Assembly (NCBI GenBank): GCA_963556195.1
Contig: OY744519.1
Span: 33,912,801-33,976,800 of the forward strand
DNA length: 64,000 nucleotides
Direction: 5' to 3'
Source of the DNA: Sepiola atlantica
Taxonomy: Eukaryota; Mollusca; Cephalopoda; Sepiida; Sepiolidae
Shown: positions 1 through 13,259 of the stretch, piece by piece
Layout of the letters: the number at the start of each line of letters is the position of its first letter
Numbering within the stretch: position 1 is the first letter of the stretch
Notes under the pieces: generated by a model
Told to the model about the DNA's origin: nothing
What the model saw: only the letters and a program-made list of their open reading frames with translations
Database searches by the model: none
Position numbers and translations under genes: made by a program

Positions 1-229
1 GGTGTTGGTGAAGTTTTCAAATTTTGAATATTGACTGTTCTTATCTGTCAACTTATCAATCACTACTTCCTCTGATGATAAGATTTTAATCCTTGAAAAG
101 CCTGGCTTAAGGAATGAAATTGAAAGAGAAGAAGAATAAATATTTTTATTTACTAAATGCTCCTTGTTCTGAACAACTGAAGATATTGATCTGTTTCCAT
201 TTGCAGGTCTAATTATTTTTCATTGACTC

Positions 230-233
<4 letters not shown>

Positions 234-294
<61 letters not shown>

Positions 295-312
295 AGAGAG
301 AAAGAGAGAGAA
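234..312. repeat. (TA)n followed by (GA)n
   Basis: TA 234-291, then GA-rich to 310. Confidence 0.98.
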
Positions 313-1123
313 TATTTTAATGTTATTCAAACAGGAAACAAATTCTCACCCTTTTCACCAAAAACGTAATTTTTTATTTGTAGCATACAATTGTTTCGGC
401 CTACCACGAAGATATATATAATAATATTCCAAAAGTTCAAAGAATTTATTTCTTGAGGAGGGAGTAAATTTATAACATCTTTTAAGCACCACATGTCTGA
501 ATATTTATATTGAAATTTGAAATAAACAAAAAACAATGAAAGGTTGCGACTTAAAAAAAATTCAATTATTTATTTATTTTTTGTTTACTAAGACTTTCGA
601 TCAATACATCCTTTTCAGGAGCGAGAATTTTTCTTTTCTTTTTTTCATTTTGTTTGTATTTAATCAGAGAGGTCAGATCCACCATAAGGTTCTAAAAAAA
701 ACATCAAGTTGTTAGGGACGATAGTTTAAAGTGAAGTATAGTCCGGTCGATGTTGTTTGCGCTGGTTGGCGCCTTTTGAATAAGGTTCAGACTCTACGGG
801 CTTAATATCAACAAAAGTAAGAAAAAAAGAGTAAACTCCTGACAAAGATGTTTCATCGAAAGTCTTAGCAAAAAGAAAATAAATAAATGATCTGTAAAAT
901 GGTAGTAGTAACACAGCGTAGCGTCACTTGCTTTATGCATCGTTCATTCCCTTATAGAAGTTTGAATGCCTGTACGCTTTCGCCGCCGTTATTGTGTTAA
1001 AATTATCATTGTTAATTAGCTGTTCAGAACTGGCCTAGCGGTTAGCGACGTTGGACTGTAGGTTGAAAAAATACTTGTAGTCCAGGGTTTCGAATCGTGT
1101 GACCGGTGGTGAATAGTCGTACT

Positions 1124-1175
1124 TCTATGCTGATGAGTCTTGATTGAAAAGAGACGAAACGTATACGTCCATAGA
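1124..1175 (+). ncRNA. Type-I hammerhead ribozyme, all core positions intact
   Basis: The core CTGATGA is at 1130-1136 and GAAA at 1156-1159. Stem I pairs TCTATG (1124-1129) with CATAGA (1170-1175), 6 bp. Stem II pairs GTCTT (1137-1141) with GAGAC (1151-1155), with a 9-nt loop and the canonical G-C closing pair. Stem III is the palindrome CGTATACG (1160-1167), preceded by A15.1 and closed by U16.1 at 1168. The predicted cleavage triplet is GTC, cutting between 1169 and 1170. Such a short palindromic stem III is known from animal hammerheads that may work as dimers. Activity is inferred, not shown. Confidence 0.88.
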
Positions 1176-1188
1176 TAAAAAATAACAA

Positions 1189-1212
1189 ATATATATATAT
1201 ATATATATATAT
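1189..1212. repeat. (TA)n at the 3' end of the hammerhead SINE
   Basis: Begins 13 bases after stem I of the 1.1 kb ribozyme. Confidence 0.98.
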
Positions 1213-1906
1213 TACATAAAATTCTAGCGATTTATACATTTTTGATTCGGGACTATATGTATTCAAGTACACTCTTAGGAATTTCAGCAGTAATTTTATT
1301 TTTTCTAACCTCGTTAGATGGAGGTTATGCGCTATTTATCTAATTCTTGGTCACCTAGTGAAGTAGAGCCGCCACATTGTTGCCATTATTACAGCACACG
1401 TTACTTTACGAGGGAAAACAAAGGATTAAAATAGAACGACAATTAGAATATGTTGTTTCCTGAAATAAAATAATCTAAGACATATTTAAAATGTAAAAAA
1501 TGCGCTTATCTGATTTAGAGTTTAAATTCAGTCAGACCCTTTGAATTCCATTTTTGCAAATTCTTTCATGTCATCTGCTTATCATATAGTCTTGTATTAT
1601 GAAAATCACGCAGGCATTTCTGCTATTTCCAGTCCTCCTGCCCTACATCTTCAGCCTCTAATTTTGTCCTGTTTAGGTTCTACGCGAAACAGTAATCGTC
1701 TGTTTTCGGGAAGCTTTGCGGTTTTCAAGCTGACGTCATGTCGAGTAAGCATTTCCCAGACGCGTTGTGTAAATTAATTGGTTACGATGGACGCCGACAT
1801 TTTTTTCTGTCCCAGCAAAAATGCATCCAAATATAGACACTTTCATCTTTTTTCTCTTTTTTTGCATTTTCTACAAGCGTTCAGTTATTTAAATCAGTCG
1901 TTTATA

Positions 1907-2110
1907 CTTACGTATAGTTGAAATAACTTGTAATTGTTGTCTGTCTCCCCTAAACACTAACCCAGTCTAATAGGACAGGCATGCAGTTATTTATGACAAT
2001 AAAAATGTTATACTTACGGATGGCCCAAATAAACTATAATTGTTCTCCCCCCCCCAACACTTACCTAGTCTAATAATACTCATGCAAGCATTTATTTATG
2101 TAATTAAATT
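1907..2110. repeat. ~107-bp diverged tandem duplication
   Basis: CTTACGTATAGTTGAAATAA (1909) and CTTACGGATGGCCCAAATAA (2014) open two units, each with TAATTGTT, CCTAGTCTAATA-like and CATGCA. A C9 run is at 2047. Confidence 0.75.
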
Positions 2111-3083
2111 TTTACTAGCCCAATTAAGTCTCTAAACAATTACACATTTTTTTTTTTACTTCGTGACCATTTATGATTAAACAAGATTTTTTTCATGCAT
2201 AGAATTAATTGAAATAATAAATATATTTTATTATAGCTAACTGACCAATAACATTCTCTAACAGGTTTATGTTTTCATTAGCCAATTTTTCATTAGTAAA
2301 AATTTAGACGATCGCTGTAGATTATGTTTGAATAAGAAGCTTGAAATTATTTTTTAATCACCAAAACGTACTAAACTGCAGAACTGAAATAGCAACCGAC
2401 TGTAGACATAGAATAAGCTTAACTTTCGGATAACTATATACATAATAAATAAATAAAATAAAGAAGAAAATAAACTAAATCATCATCTAAAGTAGCCACA
2501 AATAACAAAAGAAATAGAAAATAAAGTATTCATATTACGTATGTGCTAAAATTAGATCACATATAAATTTGACACACTTACAAAAGGGATGTGTCACACC
2601 CAAATAAAACAAACACAAATAGATGTCAAGTAATTGTCGGCCGGATCTTTGTTGAAGAGAAATTCAGCCATTGGCGGATGATCCAATTAACAACGAATCT
2701 AATTTGTTAGTTAGCAAGACTAAATATTGCATGGACATACAAAATCAATCAATAACAATAATTCGTGCATCTAGTCTGACGATTCCTTGCAGAAATGAAA
2801 CGTGAAGGCTTCTGTGTAGCTTAATTTCATGAATATATTTTCATACTATACGTATATTTATTTTATAAATATATAATATAAGGTAATATAATATATAGTG
2901 GATAGATTTTCAGTATTTACTTCAACAGCGCTCAATACGTAAGTAGATAAAAGGATAAAACAATCCAACGAGATGAAATTAAAAATGGAACAATGGAAGA
3001 CCCATAAGCTCAACGTTTCGCCCGAAAGGAAGGGAAATATATGCAAATATGTAAAGTGTCAGAAATAGGTGTGCAAAATGTCA

Positions 3084-3085
<2 letters not shown>

Positions 3086-3153
<68 letters not shown>
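3086..3153. repeat. (TA)n, left of inverted pair centre
   Basis: Preceded by TGTCAGCA, whose reverse complement TGCTGACA follows the next array. Confidence 0.98.
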
Positions 3154-3156
<3 letters not shown>

Positions 3157-3249
3157 AATTTAAAATACATATATGTATGCATAAATAAACCTGCCATTTA
3201 AAATGTACATAGTAATATAAAAAAGAAGGAGAAACTAAAGAATAAAAAA

Positions 3250-3253
<4 letters not shown>

Positions 3254-3315
<62 letters not shown>
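3254..3315. repeat. (TA)n, right of inverted pair centre
   Basis: Partner of the array at 3086. Confidence 0.98.
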
Positions 3316-3319
<4 letters not shown>

Positions 3320-3533
3320 AATTATATGCTGACATTTTGCACACTTATTTCTGACACTTTACATATTTGTATATATTTCCCTCCATTCAAACCCTACCAC
3401 TATATATATTCCCCAATTACATGCCCTTCCCGTCTTTTATCATTTTTAGCACACCTTTCATCCGCTCTTGAAAAAGCCCACATCACATCGGGCGAAACGT
3501 TGAGCTTATGGGTCTTCCACGGTTCCATTTTTA

Positions 3534-3538
<5 letters not shown>

Positions 3539-3609
<71 letters not shown>
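3539..3609. repeat. (TA)n
   Basis: Directly follows TTTTTAATTTCA at the end of the inverted pair. Confidence 0.98.
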
Positions 3610-3610
<1 letters not shown>

Positions 3611-3901
3611 CATAATTTGTATTGTAAAAATGGACTTGTATAAATGTTTACAAAAGTAAGTTTTACTTAGGGGCTGTTTTAATGCTTTTCTGGGTTTTTT
3701 TTCTGACGAATCACTGTTCTGAAATTTCAGGATATACTAGAGTACCTTGTTTGTATGGATAGATGGTGAAACGGCTGTAAAATGAATCTCTTTACTGGGA
3801 AATAAAGATATCGTCACTGGAATTTGCGTTTTTCTATAAATGCTCTGGAATTATAAATTAATATCTATTGAGCTTAAACTTTGAAGGTTTGGCTAAAAAT
3901 A

Positions 3902-3904
<3 letters not shown>

Positions 3905-3964
<60 letters not shown>
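3905..3964. repeat. (CA)n-(TA)n
   Basis: Short CA start, then TA, then a T-rich stretch. Confidence 0.97.
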
Positions 3965-3965
<1 letters not shown>

Positions 3966-4268
3966 TTTTTTCTTCTTTTTTATAATCACACAGGACTTAA
4001 CGTCCCATCGCTGTATTGAACACGGCATTCTGTCTCCGAATTGCATATTTCTCGACTGTTTGAAGAGGAACGCCGCACGGCTCCCTAATGCTGTCGGACC
4101 ATCTTTTTGGTGGGCGTCCTCTTAGTTTTGCGTCCTAGAAGTCTTGTTTGTAGCTGACATTTATGATCCCACTACTCCTAGCAACATGACCAAACTATCG
4201 AAGCTTCCTAGCCGACACCACATCTTCGATGGTTTCCGTCATGCCCAGCGCTTCGCGTATGCAAGCAT

Positions 4269-4271
<3 letters not shown>

Positions 4272-4338
<67 letters not shown>
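4272..4338. repeat. (TA)n
   Basis: Between TGCAAGCATTAC and GAATGAACG. Confidence 0.98.
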
Positions 4339-4341
<3 letters not shown>

Positions 4342-4344
4342 TGA

Positions 4345-5755
4345 ACGTTTCTGTTGTGCGCCTTAACACACTTAGACATCCTCCCACACTACTTTACTAA
4401 CAAGTGTTTTTTGTAAGTTATCTCGTATTAAGAGGCCGGCGCTGAGGAGTGTGGGCTATGAATAACGACTTATAAGGATGAGACTTTGTGGAGGCTACGT
4501 TATCATTATTACTTATGTTTATGCGGTTTACTTACTAGTGGGTGTTGAGGGAGAGGGTAACTGGTGTCATCGAGTTTAATAGAAGTAAATTACGTATTTC
4601 AATATAAGTCGCTGCGTTTGTAAGAAAAGTGAAAAGGATAAAGAATCAAGCCGAATGGTTTGGATTAGCTATCTGCTTTACGGCATATCAACCCTTTATT
4701 TGATATTGAAAGGATAGATCTTCTTAATTTAGTTAGCTGAGAATAGCAGGAAAAGCGAAAACCGTTGAGAGTTTAGCGGAAATAAACTTGATGATCCTTA
4801 GTTAAAAATTGCTCAGGCGGTGGGAATGTGCTAGAAACGAGTATGATGTCATATGGCTGAAAGAGAGATTGTGTTAGAAAAAGACAATCCGTTAGAAGCA
4901 CGCGAGGCATTTGGACGTGTAACTTAAATGATCTGACAATAATAATTCATTAGTGATTTCGATCTTTTTCTCTCTCTCCCCCACCCCTCTTCTCTCTCTC
5001 TCTCTCTCTCTGCCCTCCTCCAATTGTCAGTGATTTGGAACGAAGATCACATTAAATAAATGACCGATGTCTTCCATATATCACATAAATGCTAAAGAGA
5101 CAATTTGGATGATCTGCCTTGAACTTCTGTGAAATATTTTCTTTTGAATGAAGACGCACATATTTGATCTCAATTTTCAGGACTAAGTACATAGTTCAAA
5201 ATTTCATCAGGCCATACTGTTTCCTTAATTGAGTCCCGCTGTAAGCGAGTCAAGAGTTTCGCTTTAGACCCATCTTCAATTGCAGGAAGAATAGTTTTAG
5301 TAAATGCTTGACTACAGTTGGCTCCACCAGAAAGGGTAATAATATCTCCATGGTTAGTGGACTTCAAGTTAGCTCTCTTTGCAAGATCAATAAAAAGTTA
5401 ACACCTTAGATTTGTTGTGCATCACTGGTAGAATCGCGTTGCAAGAAGGAATGACTGATCAGTTGCTAATGATGCTATTGATAATGATTTGAACAGATAT
5501 TCAGCAGGCAAATTCTAAGATTCGACTTCAACCCGACATGACTGATTGAGAATCAACTTATCAAACCAATATTTCAGAAGATATGTTTGGGAATTTTAAT
5601 TAGTTAAATAGCAGAGGATCCTTTGGTAAAGCAGACCTTTTGGGTATCTTAACTGGCGTTCATTGAGTCTTCGAAAAGTGCTCAAATCTGCTTCAAGTGA
5701 GATTGGAACCTGAGTTAAATGAAAGTACTTCATTCAAACACGTAAGAACACACTT
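4345..5755. other. No gene seen
   Basis: Holds the ACGGCATATCAACCC motif at 4680 and a CT tract. A 65-codon minus ORF at 5170-5367 has no recognisable family. Confidence 0.6.
4966..5012. repeat. CT-rich tract
   Basis: TTTTTCTCTCTCTC, a CCCC block, then (CT)n. Confidence 0.9.
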
Positions 5756-5756
5756 G

Positions 5757-5875
5757 GGAGGTGACGGTGGTTAAGTGGATAACGACACGGACTGACGACC
5801 TGGGTGTTCCAAGTTCGAATCCAATCGGTTCCACAGTATCACTGTCACTTAGGGATGCTGGAGTACCCGATGTCT
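5757..5875 (+). repeat. tRNA-derived SINE head, no hammerhead
   Basis: GGTGGTTAAGTGGATAAC near 5766 looks like an A box and AGTTCGAATCC near 5814 like a B box, about 35 bases apart as in tRNA genes. The acceptor arms do not pair well, so I do not call a functional tRNA gene. Downstream to about 5990 lies unique-looking sequence without a hammerhead core, so this appears to be a different SINE family from the 1.0 kb copy. Confidence 0.55.
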
Positions 5876-6061
5876 TTCCAGAAAGATGTCTAACTAGAAA
5901 AACACTGGGGAAACTAATGCCAATACCAGAATCATCTGATTCACACGAAAGAAGAAGAAAACACTTCAAATCGTCCATTTGTGTTGAAAAGAAGCATAGT
6001 GTCAAGGATGATTCGAAGCTCATAAATTCTAGACTTCTTGAAACCAACATCTAGACTGTCA

Positions 6062-6100
6062 CGATCATCATCATCATCAACATCATCATCATCATCATCT
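6062..6100. repeat. (ATC)n array
   Basis: About 12 ATC units with one ACA. Confidence 0.95.
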
Positions 6101-7490
6101 CACTACTTTACCGCTGTTGTGTATGATCTTCTTTTCTCTGTTTTTGACAGTTTTTATTCTTACCTTTAATGGGTTTGAGTCATTGTCTGTTCATTAAGAC
6201 GTATTTTTGGATAGATGGGTTCGTTCTCTTGTCTCAATTGAGCGGAGGAAGATGGATTGTCTTCCAAAGCTCGTGTGTGTTCGTATATCTTTAAAATGAT
6301 ATGCCCGTCTCTCATCCTCTTTAAACAAGCTGTAGTTTGTGGCGAAAGTTCTTTTCGAGAAACCAGTGCGTTTATTCTTCTTAGAGGACATATTGTTTCT
6401 ATTTCTAAAAATAGATAAAAAATAATGCGTTTGAACCATTTGTTGACAGTTACCATCGCGATATGTAATTGCAATGCAATAGCATCACATCTCATGACAT
6501 CAAATTAACCTTGAGATGACAGAAAATATGGGGAAATGCTCGAATTTGGTCAAAATGGAGTAAAAATTAGCTAATATTACCTGTATGTTCTACTTAATGC
6601 CTTACGTTTGTCTTCATTTCACTAGAAAAATTGATTAAAACTAAATATGACACCTAAATTCATCTAATTTTGAATATTTGGAATAAAGTTTTAAAATCTC
6701 AGAGTTTGACATTTTCTTGCTTTCCAGCTATTTAGGCTGTAAAAAAATAAAATGACCCTTAACCACTCCCTCACCCTTTAAATAGTGTTCCTAAGCATTA
6801 TAAGAAGAAATGCTATTAATTTGGTGGTCAAATAATCTCGTTATGATGTGGTTGCATCTTTTTTACATATCACATGATTTTTTTTTACGAACCCTGAATT
6901 AAAAGGGTCAGAAAAAGATTTAGCTGAATAAAACTTATCCAGTCATCTAATGATTGGTTTGACTAGCTTAAATCATTTTCTAAGGACGGGGGCCTTATGT
7001 ATGAAATAGAGTCAACATCCGTTTCCTTGAGAAATTTACTGTTTTCTGTCAAATTCTAGGAAAAATCTCGAAAATGTTGCAAAACATTGTTATTTCAAAA
7101 TATGAACATTTTAAAAGATAACACGAACAAAGATCACGTCTAATGAGGCTTTTTGACCAATCCAAGCCATCGTTGGCACTACCATGAGTTTTATCTTGAA
7201 TATGTATTACCTGGAAGGTGGGTTTCCTAGAAAGATTGTCACTGAAAATGACGTATTCTTGGTGGGGTTCTGCAACAAACCCCCAAATATTTCCGAAACT
7301 ATTGAATTTCACCCCGACAAATCGTACATATTCTGAACGTACAACTTATAAGCTATCTGTTGAGATTAAAATTAATCACTGAACGGTTAATCCTTTCTTA
7401 CAAGAATTTTTCACAGTAACCGGAAAAATGTTAATCGCTACACGCCCAAGTAATTGAGCTCTATGGGTTTTCCCCATAATACCAAATTAC
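6100..7490. other. No gene seen
   Basis: AT-rich. Two overlapping minus ORFs at 6166-6495 (109 and 81 codons) show no known domain. Possibly decayed element DNA. Confidence 0.5.
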
Positions 7491-7491
7491 A

Positions 7492-7604
<113 letters not shown>

Positions 7605-7655
7605 CAATATTACACTTTTGGAAATATTGGTTTGTGACATATTTGAACTTGATCA

Positions 7656-7658
<3 letters not shown>

Positions 7659-7698
<40 letters not shown>
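7659..7698. repeat. (TA)n
   Basis: Flanked by TGATCAATTA and AATCAAATATGG. Confidence 0.97.
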
Positions 7699-7701
<3 letters not shown>

Positions 7702-8082
7702 CAAATATGGCTGAAGATAGACTGAGTGAGTTGTTTATAATTATAAACAAACACAACGTAACATTAACTTTCGATCTGGGCCCGCTCGTGGCTTGAAACC
7801 TATGGTATGGTACCATGTTGGTTTGACCCGATGTTCTGTAACATTAATAGATAAACAAAAACAAATGCTCTTATTATTAAATACTTGAGCACTTTGTTGG
7901 ATTTCTTTGTACCAAACGGAACCATATATATATATACATAAAGTTGAGCACTCTCGAGAATATTAAAAAATAGACTAATGCAAAGTTCCGAATACGTTCG
8001 TCGAACACTCTCGACTAGTCTTCTATCTGTGCCCGCTTCTAGGTACATATAGATCTTAATGCCCCTAAATTACGTGACAATT

Positions 8083-8203
8083 TCCGTTGGCCGAGTGAAT
8101 ATGGCGACTGCTTGCAGATTTGAGGCTGACTCTGTGAACCGGGTTCGCGTCTCCCGATCGTCTGAAATTGTTACTTTCCTGCACTGATGAGAGCAATAAG
8201 CTT
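8083..8203 (+). repeat. tRNA-headed SINE, family 1, hammerhead cut short
   Basis: The body matches the 53.2 kb copy: a shared run GTGAACCGGGTTCGCG (B-box region), then ATTGTTACTTTCCT, then a hammerhead 5' half. CTGATGA is at 8184-8190 and stem II GAGC pairs with GCTT (8200-8203) through one G-U pair. The GAAA, stem III and 3' strand of stem I are missing, replaced by the left arm of a palindrome that starts at 8202. This copy therefore could not self-cleave. Confidence 0.65.
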
Positions 8204-8281
8204 AATAATTTAATATTTATTTATAAATATTATATATATATATATATATATAATATTTATAAATAAATATTAAATTATTAA
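8202..8281. repeat. Perfect AT-rich palindrome around a TA core
   Basis: Arms 8202-8232 and 8251-8281 (31 bp each) are exact reverse complements, separated by an 18-bp TA run. The left arm begins exactly where the family-1 SINE loses its hammerhead, so the deletion and the palindrome share a breakpoint. Confidence 0.85.
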
Positions 8282-8283
8282 TA

Positions 8284-8285
<2 letters not shown>

Positions 8286-8333
<48 letters not shown>

Positions 8334-8340
8334 TATATAT
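8286..8340. repeat. (TA)n right of the 8.2 kb palindrome
   Basis: Starts five bases after the palindrome ends. Confidence 0.97.
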
Positions 8341-8344
8341 AAAG

Positions 8345-9730
8345 AACAGGAAAATAAAGATATGATGTATAACTTTAAAGTAGAATCTATCATGAAAAAT
8401 TGATGCTTGATATACGAGATAGAGAAATTATATATACAAGTAAAAGATGAAAATAAAGATTATATAAAATACAGTATCTATTAAGTCATCAATTGGTCAA
8501 AACAAGGGGGTTTAAACAAGCTTTTGTTATTTGAAATCCCTCTTTTTGAACAAGTGATGACTTATTTGATATATTTTATACAATCTATATTCTCATCTTT
8601 TACTTACTTATATATAGAGATAGATAGCTAGCTAGCTAGATAGATAGATCTGAACGATATATTTTTAGGTATCACACACATGCACCTCCTTGTCACACGC
8701 ACCGGTGGGTATTGAAGGAGAATCATAAAACATACTCTGAGCTATGCAGAAAGAAAATACTTGTGTTTTTAGTGGTTTTGGATTAATTAAACAGATAGGC
8801 TCAAATATCGAAGATCAGGCTGTAAATAGATGAAAAGCCAACAGGCAACCTTCATACACAGACTACACAAACACACACATACACACATAAGGGCTCACAT
8901 ACAGTACACATTCGCTCGAAGAAACACAAAAATACAGACTGTATATGCTCTATTATGGATATTGAGTACTCTCCTTTTATAAATATTTAGTATAATCTTT
9001 TATTATATAAACATTTTTGGATACATATCTACAAACATGTTGCAACTATAGTCTTATTGGGCTAAGCTTCTTTGGGTTAAGTTGTTTTAATGAAAATTAA
9101 AACAGAAATGCTTTTTACAAAAAACGTTCAGAAAACACAAGGATGAAGTAACAACGCTACTAGAATTATACTCGCTTGAACGGCTGGATTATCTTTTTAT
9201 TTCTTAAACTGTTTGAGACTCACACATTCAACCAATAATATATAAGCATCGTCTTATTTTAGAGTGAACAAAAAAAAACGAACACGGTTCTAGAAACAAA
9301 TATCCAGCTTATATCATGAGCAGTAGTAATCCTTTATGGAGCATCAATTAAAATAGTTGGCAATTAAAATGGAGGGGCATTGGAGACACTTTCAATACTT
9401 CATCCCTTTTGACTATTTAAAAAATATTCATTATCAAATAAGGATTCTTCATTACGCCAAGCACCCAACTCTCCTTACTAGAAAATAGTATGACCCCTTA
9501 AACTTTTAGAGAACCTACAGGTGTTCCAGTCTCATTGACTCTGATAACCTTTTCCAGACAGGGCGAAGGAGATGGGCGTCGGTAATTCCTCATTTTTACG
9601 TTTAAATATAACCCATCTTCTCCTAATTAAGGTCTGGAACTCAATGTCTGCGGGTATATGTGTGATGTTTGTGTGTTTCCTGTAGAAAGAAAGATTAGAG
9701 AATCTACATAGAATATAAAAGTGTATGCTT
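8345..9730. other. No gene seen
   Basis: Contains an imperfect inverted pair around 8395-8600 (AAGTAAAAGATGA with TCATCTTTTACTT) and a GATA/CTAG stretch at 8620-8650. Confidence 0.55.
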
Positions 9731-10150
9731 ATATAAAATTTATCTGGGAAGACAATGGAAGTGTCCCCGAATCTTTAAGTGCACGACTAAGAAGCTATAA
9801 GGCATAAACCCCTTTAAAATTTCAAATATATCCTATTTTTATGAAATTTAAATCATATGTATATATATATTTCTGTGAAAACAATAAAAGTGGTCCTGAA
9901 TCTTTAAGTGTCCCCCTAACTTAAGGGAATTCCGAGGGGCCGAAACTCCTTTAAACTTCAAATATATCCTATTTTGATAAAATTCATATCATATGTATAC
10001 GATTTTCCGGGTAATACAATGGAGAGTGTTCCGAATATCTATGTAATTCTCTATGTGCCGAATATCTACGCGCCCCCACCTCTAAGTGATCTATGGGGAC
10101 AAAAGCCTATTAAAGCTTCACATAACTATGTCCTATTTTAATAATATGTA
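9730..10150. repeat. ~133-bp diverged tandem repeat, 3 units
   Basis: ACAATGGAAGTGTCCCCGAA (9750), ACAATAAAAGTGGTCCTGAA (9880) and ACAATGGAGAGTGTTCCGAA (10016), each later followed by CTTCAAATATATCC-like and ATATGTATA. Confidence 0.75.
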
Positions 10151-10314
10151 TAATTCAGAGATATTTTGTACATTTCAACCTCTTCCGACTAAATTAGGGG
10201 TCAAACGGGAGGAGAGGCAGTAAAAACAAAGGGAGTAATATGGTATTGTAAGTATAGAGGAAAAGTACATAGTAGTGATCCTCATTAAATCCCGAGCAGC
10301 GTCAATTCTTCCTG

Positions 10315-10620
<306 letters not shown>

Positions 10621-10984
10621 TATATATATATTAAAGAAATAAAGATGAAGATAAAAAATGGTACAAAATTACATAAAGTTACATAAATTAATACAAATTT
10701 TATTACATCGAAAGTTCAGATGCAAGGAGTTACATTAATCCTTAAACAATGGTTTTTCAAAGATAAAATTCTTCTCGTCAGAGGATAAAATCTGGTAATA
10801 TGATATTTATAACAATTAAATATTACCTAGTTCCATTTCACTTTGAAAAATTGAAGAATAAAAAACAAAAAAGGTTGGGGATAAAGAAATAAATGGCTGG
10901 GAATTGCTCTACTCAACGTATTGAACTTTATTTTATCGAGATAGATCAATCTACGATATTTCACTTATCGTTAATTCTATTGTC

Positions 10985-10988
<4 letters not shown>

Positions 10989-11064
<76 letters not shown>
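10989..11064. repeat. (TA)n-(TG)n
   Basis: TA to 11037, then TG to 11064. Confidence 0.98.
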
Positions 11065-11168
11065 GTGCAGAGTTGAATAGTTTCGATTGGACTCCGAGTA
11101 AGAAAGCTCAAAGTACTTATTAACAGAGCAGGAATAGATTTAAAGGAAATAAACTAACCACAAATTAG

Positions 11169-11228
11169 GGCTGTCCGCATTATAAATTATTTCGACCTAG
11201 ATAGGTCTCATCAGGCGCGTAAACAGCC
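11169..11228 (-). ncRNA. Hammerhead ribozyme-like motif with extended stem I
   Basis: Read on the minus strand, CTGATGA (11214-11208) is followed by stem II GACCT/AGGTC (11207-11203 with 11198-11194, loop of 4) and GAAA (11193-11190). Stem I is bipartite: an inner CGC/GCG and an outer GGCTGT/ACAGCC (11228-11223 with 11174-11169), with an internal loop as in natural type-I hammerheads. The expected U16.1 before the cleavage base is an A here, the only core mismatch I can find. It lies about 45 bp from the (TA)n array at 11259. Confidence 0.68.
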
Positions 11229-11252
11229 ACATTTGGGAACTTTAGTTTATTT

Positions 11253-12480
<1,228 letters not shown>

Positions 12481-12481
12481 A

Positions 12482-13140
12482 TTTAATACATTGAAAACAT
12501 TGAAAACATTGCCAGGGCTGCTGCAAAGAAGGTGGGCTCCCTCTACCGTGCCAGTAAACTTCTCACACCTGACATTATCCCATATCTCTACAAAGCCACC
12601 ATCCGCCCATGCATGGAGTATTGTTGCCACATCTGGGCTGGTGCATCATCCGCTAGTCTCTCCCTCTTAGACAAGGTCCAAAAAAGAGTTGCCAACTTGA
12701 TAGGTCGTTCACTATCCACCAAGCTCCAGCCCCTTGTCCCATATCCGCAATGTAGCTTCCTTGTGCCTGTTTTACAAGTACTTCAATGGATTGTGCTCTG
12801 ATGAGCTTGCTGCTCTGGTGCCCCCACGACGTAAATTCACTAGACTAACCCGACAATCTGCCAAATCCCATCCATACACTGTGGAGGTCCCCAGATGCCG
12901 AAGAGCTTTCTACTAAAACATCTTCTTTCATCGTGCTGCTGGACTTTGGAATTCCCTCCCTGCTCCCTGCTTTCCTGACGTTATTGACATGCAGAAATTT
13001 AAAACTAATGTAAACAGACATCTCGCCGCGCAGCTCCTAAATTAGGTTGACTCCCCTCCAAAACCTTCACTCTTTTTTTTCTCAGTAGCCCCTTACGTCT
13101 ACAGTGTCGGCCTGCCTTGTTTGAAGTGAACTATGTTAAA
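12482..13140 (+). pseudogene. 3' end of a LINE: C-terminal coding region plus 3' UTR
   Basis: The first frame (from about 12511) reads ARAAAKKVGSLYRASKLL and TIRPCMEYCCHIWAGA, typical of the region after the reverse-transcriptase core in Jockey/CR1-like LINEs. A one-base shift near 12736 moves it to a second frame with RNVASLCLFYKYFNGLCSDE and VEVPRCRRAFY. A stop at 12914-12916 interrupts that frame, which then continues through AAGLWNSLPAP and ends with RHLAAQLLN and a stop at 13043-13045. The 3' UTR holds CTCAGTAGCCCCTTACGTCT. The same coding end and UTR recur inverted at 39.6-39.9 kb. The copy is 5'-truncated and lacks the catalytic RT domain. The clade is not settled. Confidence 0.85.
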
Positions 13141-13181
13141 AAATTTAAAATTACATAAACCAGACTGTTTTTCTTCTTTGC

Positions 13182-13255
13182 CCCCTCTCTATCCTTCTTT
13201 CTCTCTCCTCTCTCCCACTCTCCCTCTCTCTCTCTTTCTCTCTCTCTCTCTCGCT
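13182..13255. repeat. (CT)n-rich tract downstream of the LINE end
   Basis: CT units mixed with CC, about 40 bases past the LINE 3' end. Confidence 0.9.
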
Positions 13256-13259
13256 TATG

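Larger units (their letters stand above)
1030..1215 (+). repeat. tRNA-headed SINE-like element carrying a hammerhead motif
   Basis: The left end resembles a tRNA-type pol III promoter: an A-box-like TGGCCTAGCGG near 1031 and a B-box-like GGTTTCGAATC near 1086 with one extra T. A short linker (GTGTGACCGG) is shared with the SINE units at 35.1, 35.5, 37.5 and 59.6 kb. A type-I hammerhead motif follows at 1124-1175, and the copy runs into a (TA)n array at 1189-1212. The region has no usable ORF. The pol III head and the ribozyme are seen in the sequence; calling it a SINE is inference from the A/B boxes and the repeated copies. Confidence 0.7.
2968..3540. repeat. Inverted pair of a dispersed repeat around two TA arrays
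   Basis: Left block 2968-3085 (ATTAAAAATGGAACAATGG, GACCCATAAGCTCAACG, AGTGTCAGAAATAGGTGTGC) is the reverse complement of right block 3325-3540 (GCACACTTATTTCTGACACT, CGTTGAGCTTATGGGTC, GTTCCATTTTTAAT). The two (TA)n arrays lie between. The right block keeps GCCC/GGGC then GAAACG, hammerhead-like without a CTGANGA core. Confidence 0.8.

Noticed and set aside
5757..5840. Functional tRNA gene
   Set aside because: A and B boxes are visible, but the acceptor and anticodon arms do not pair properly.
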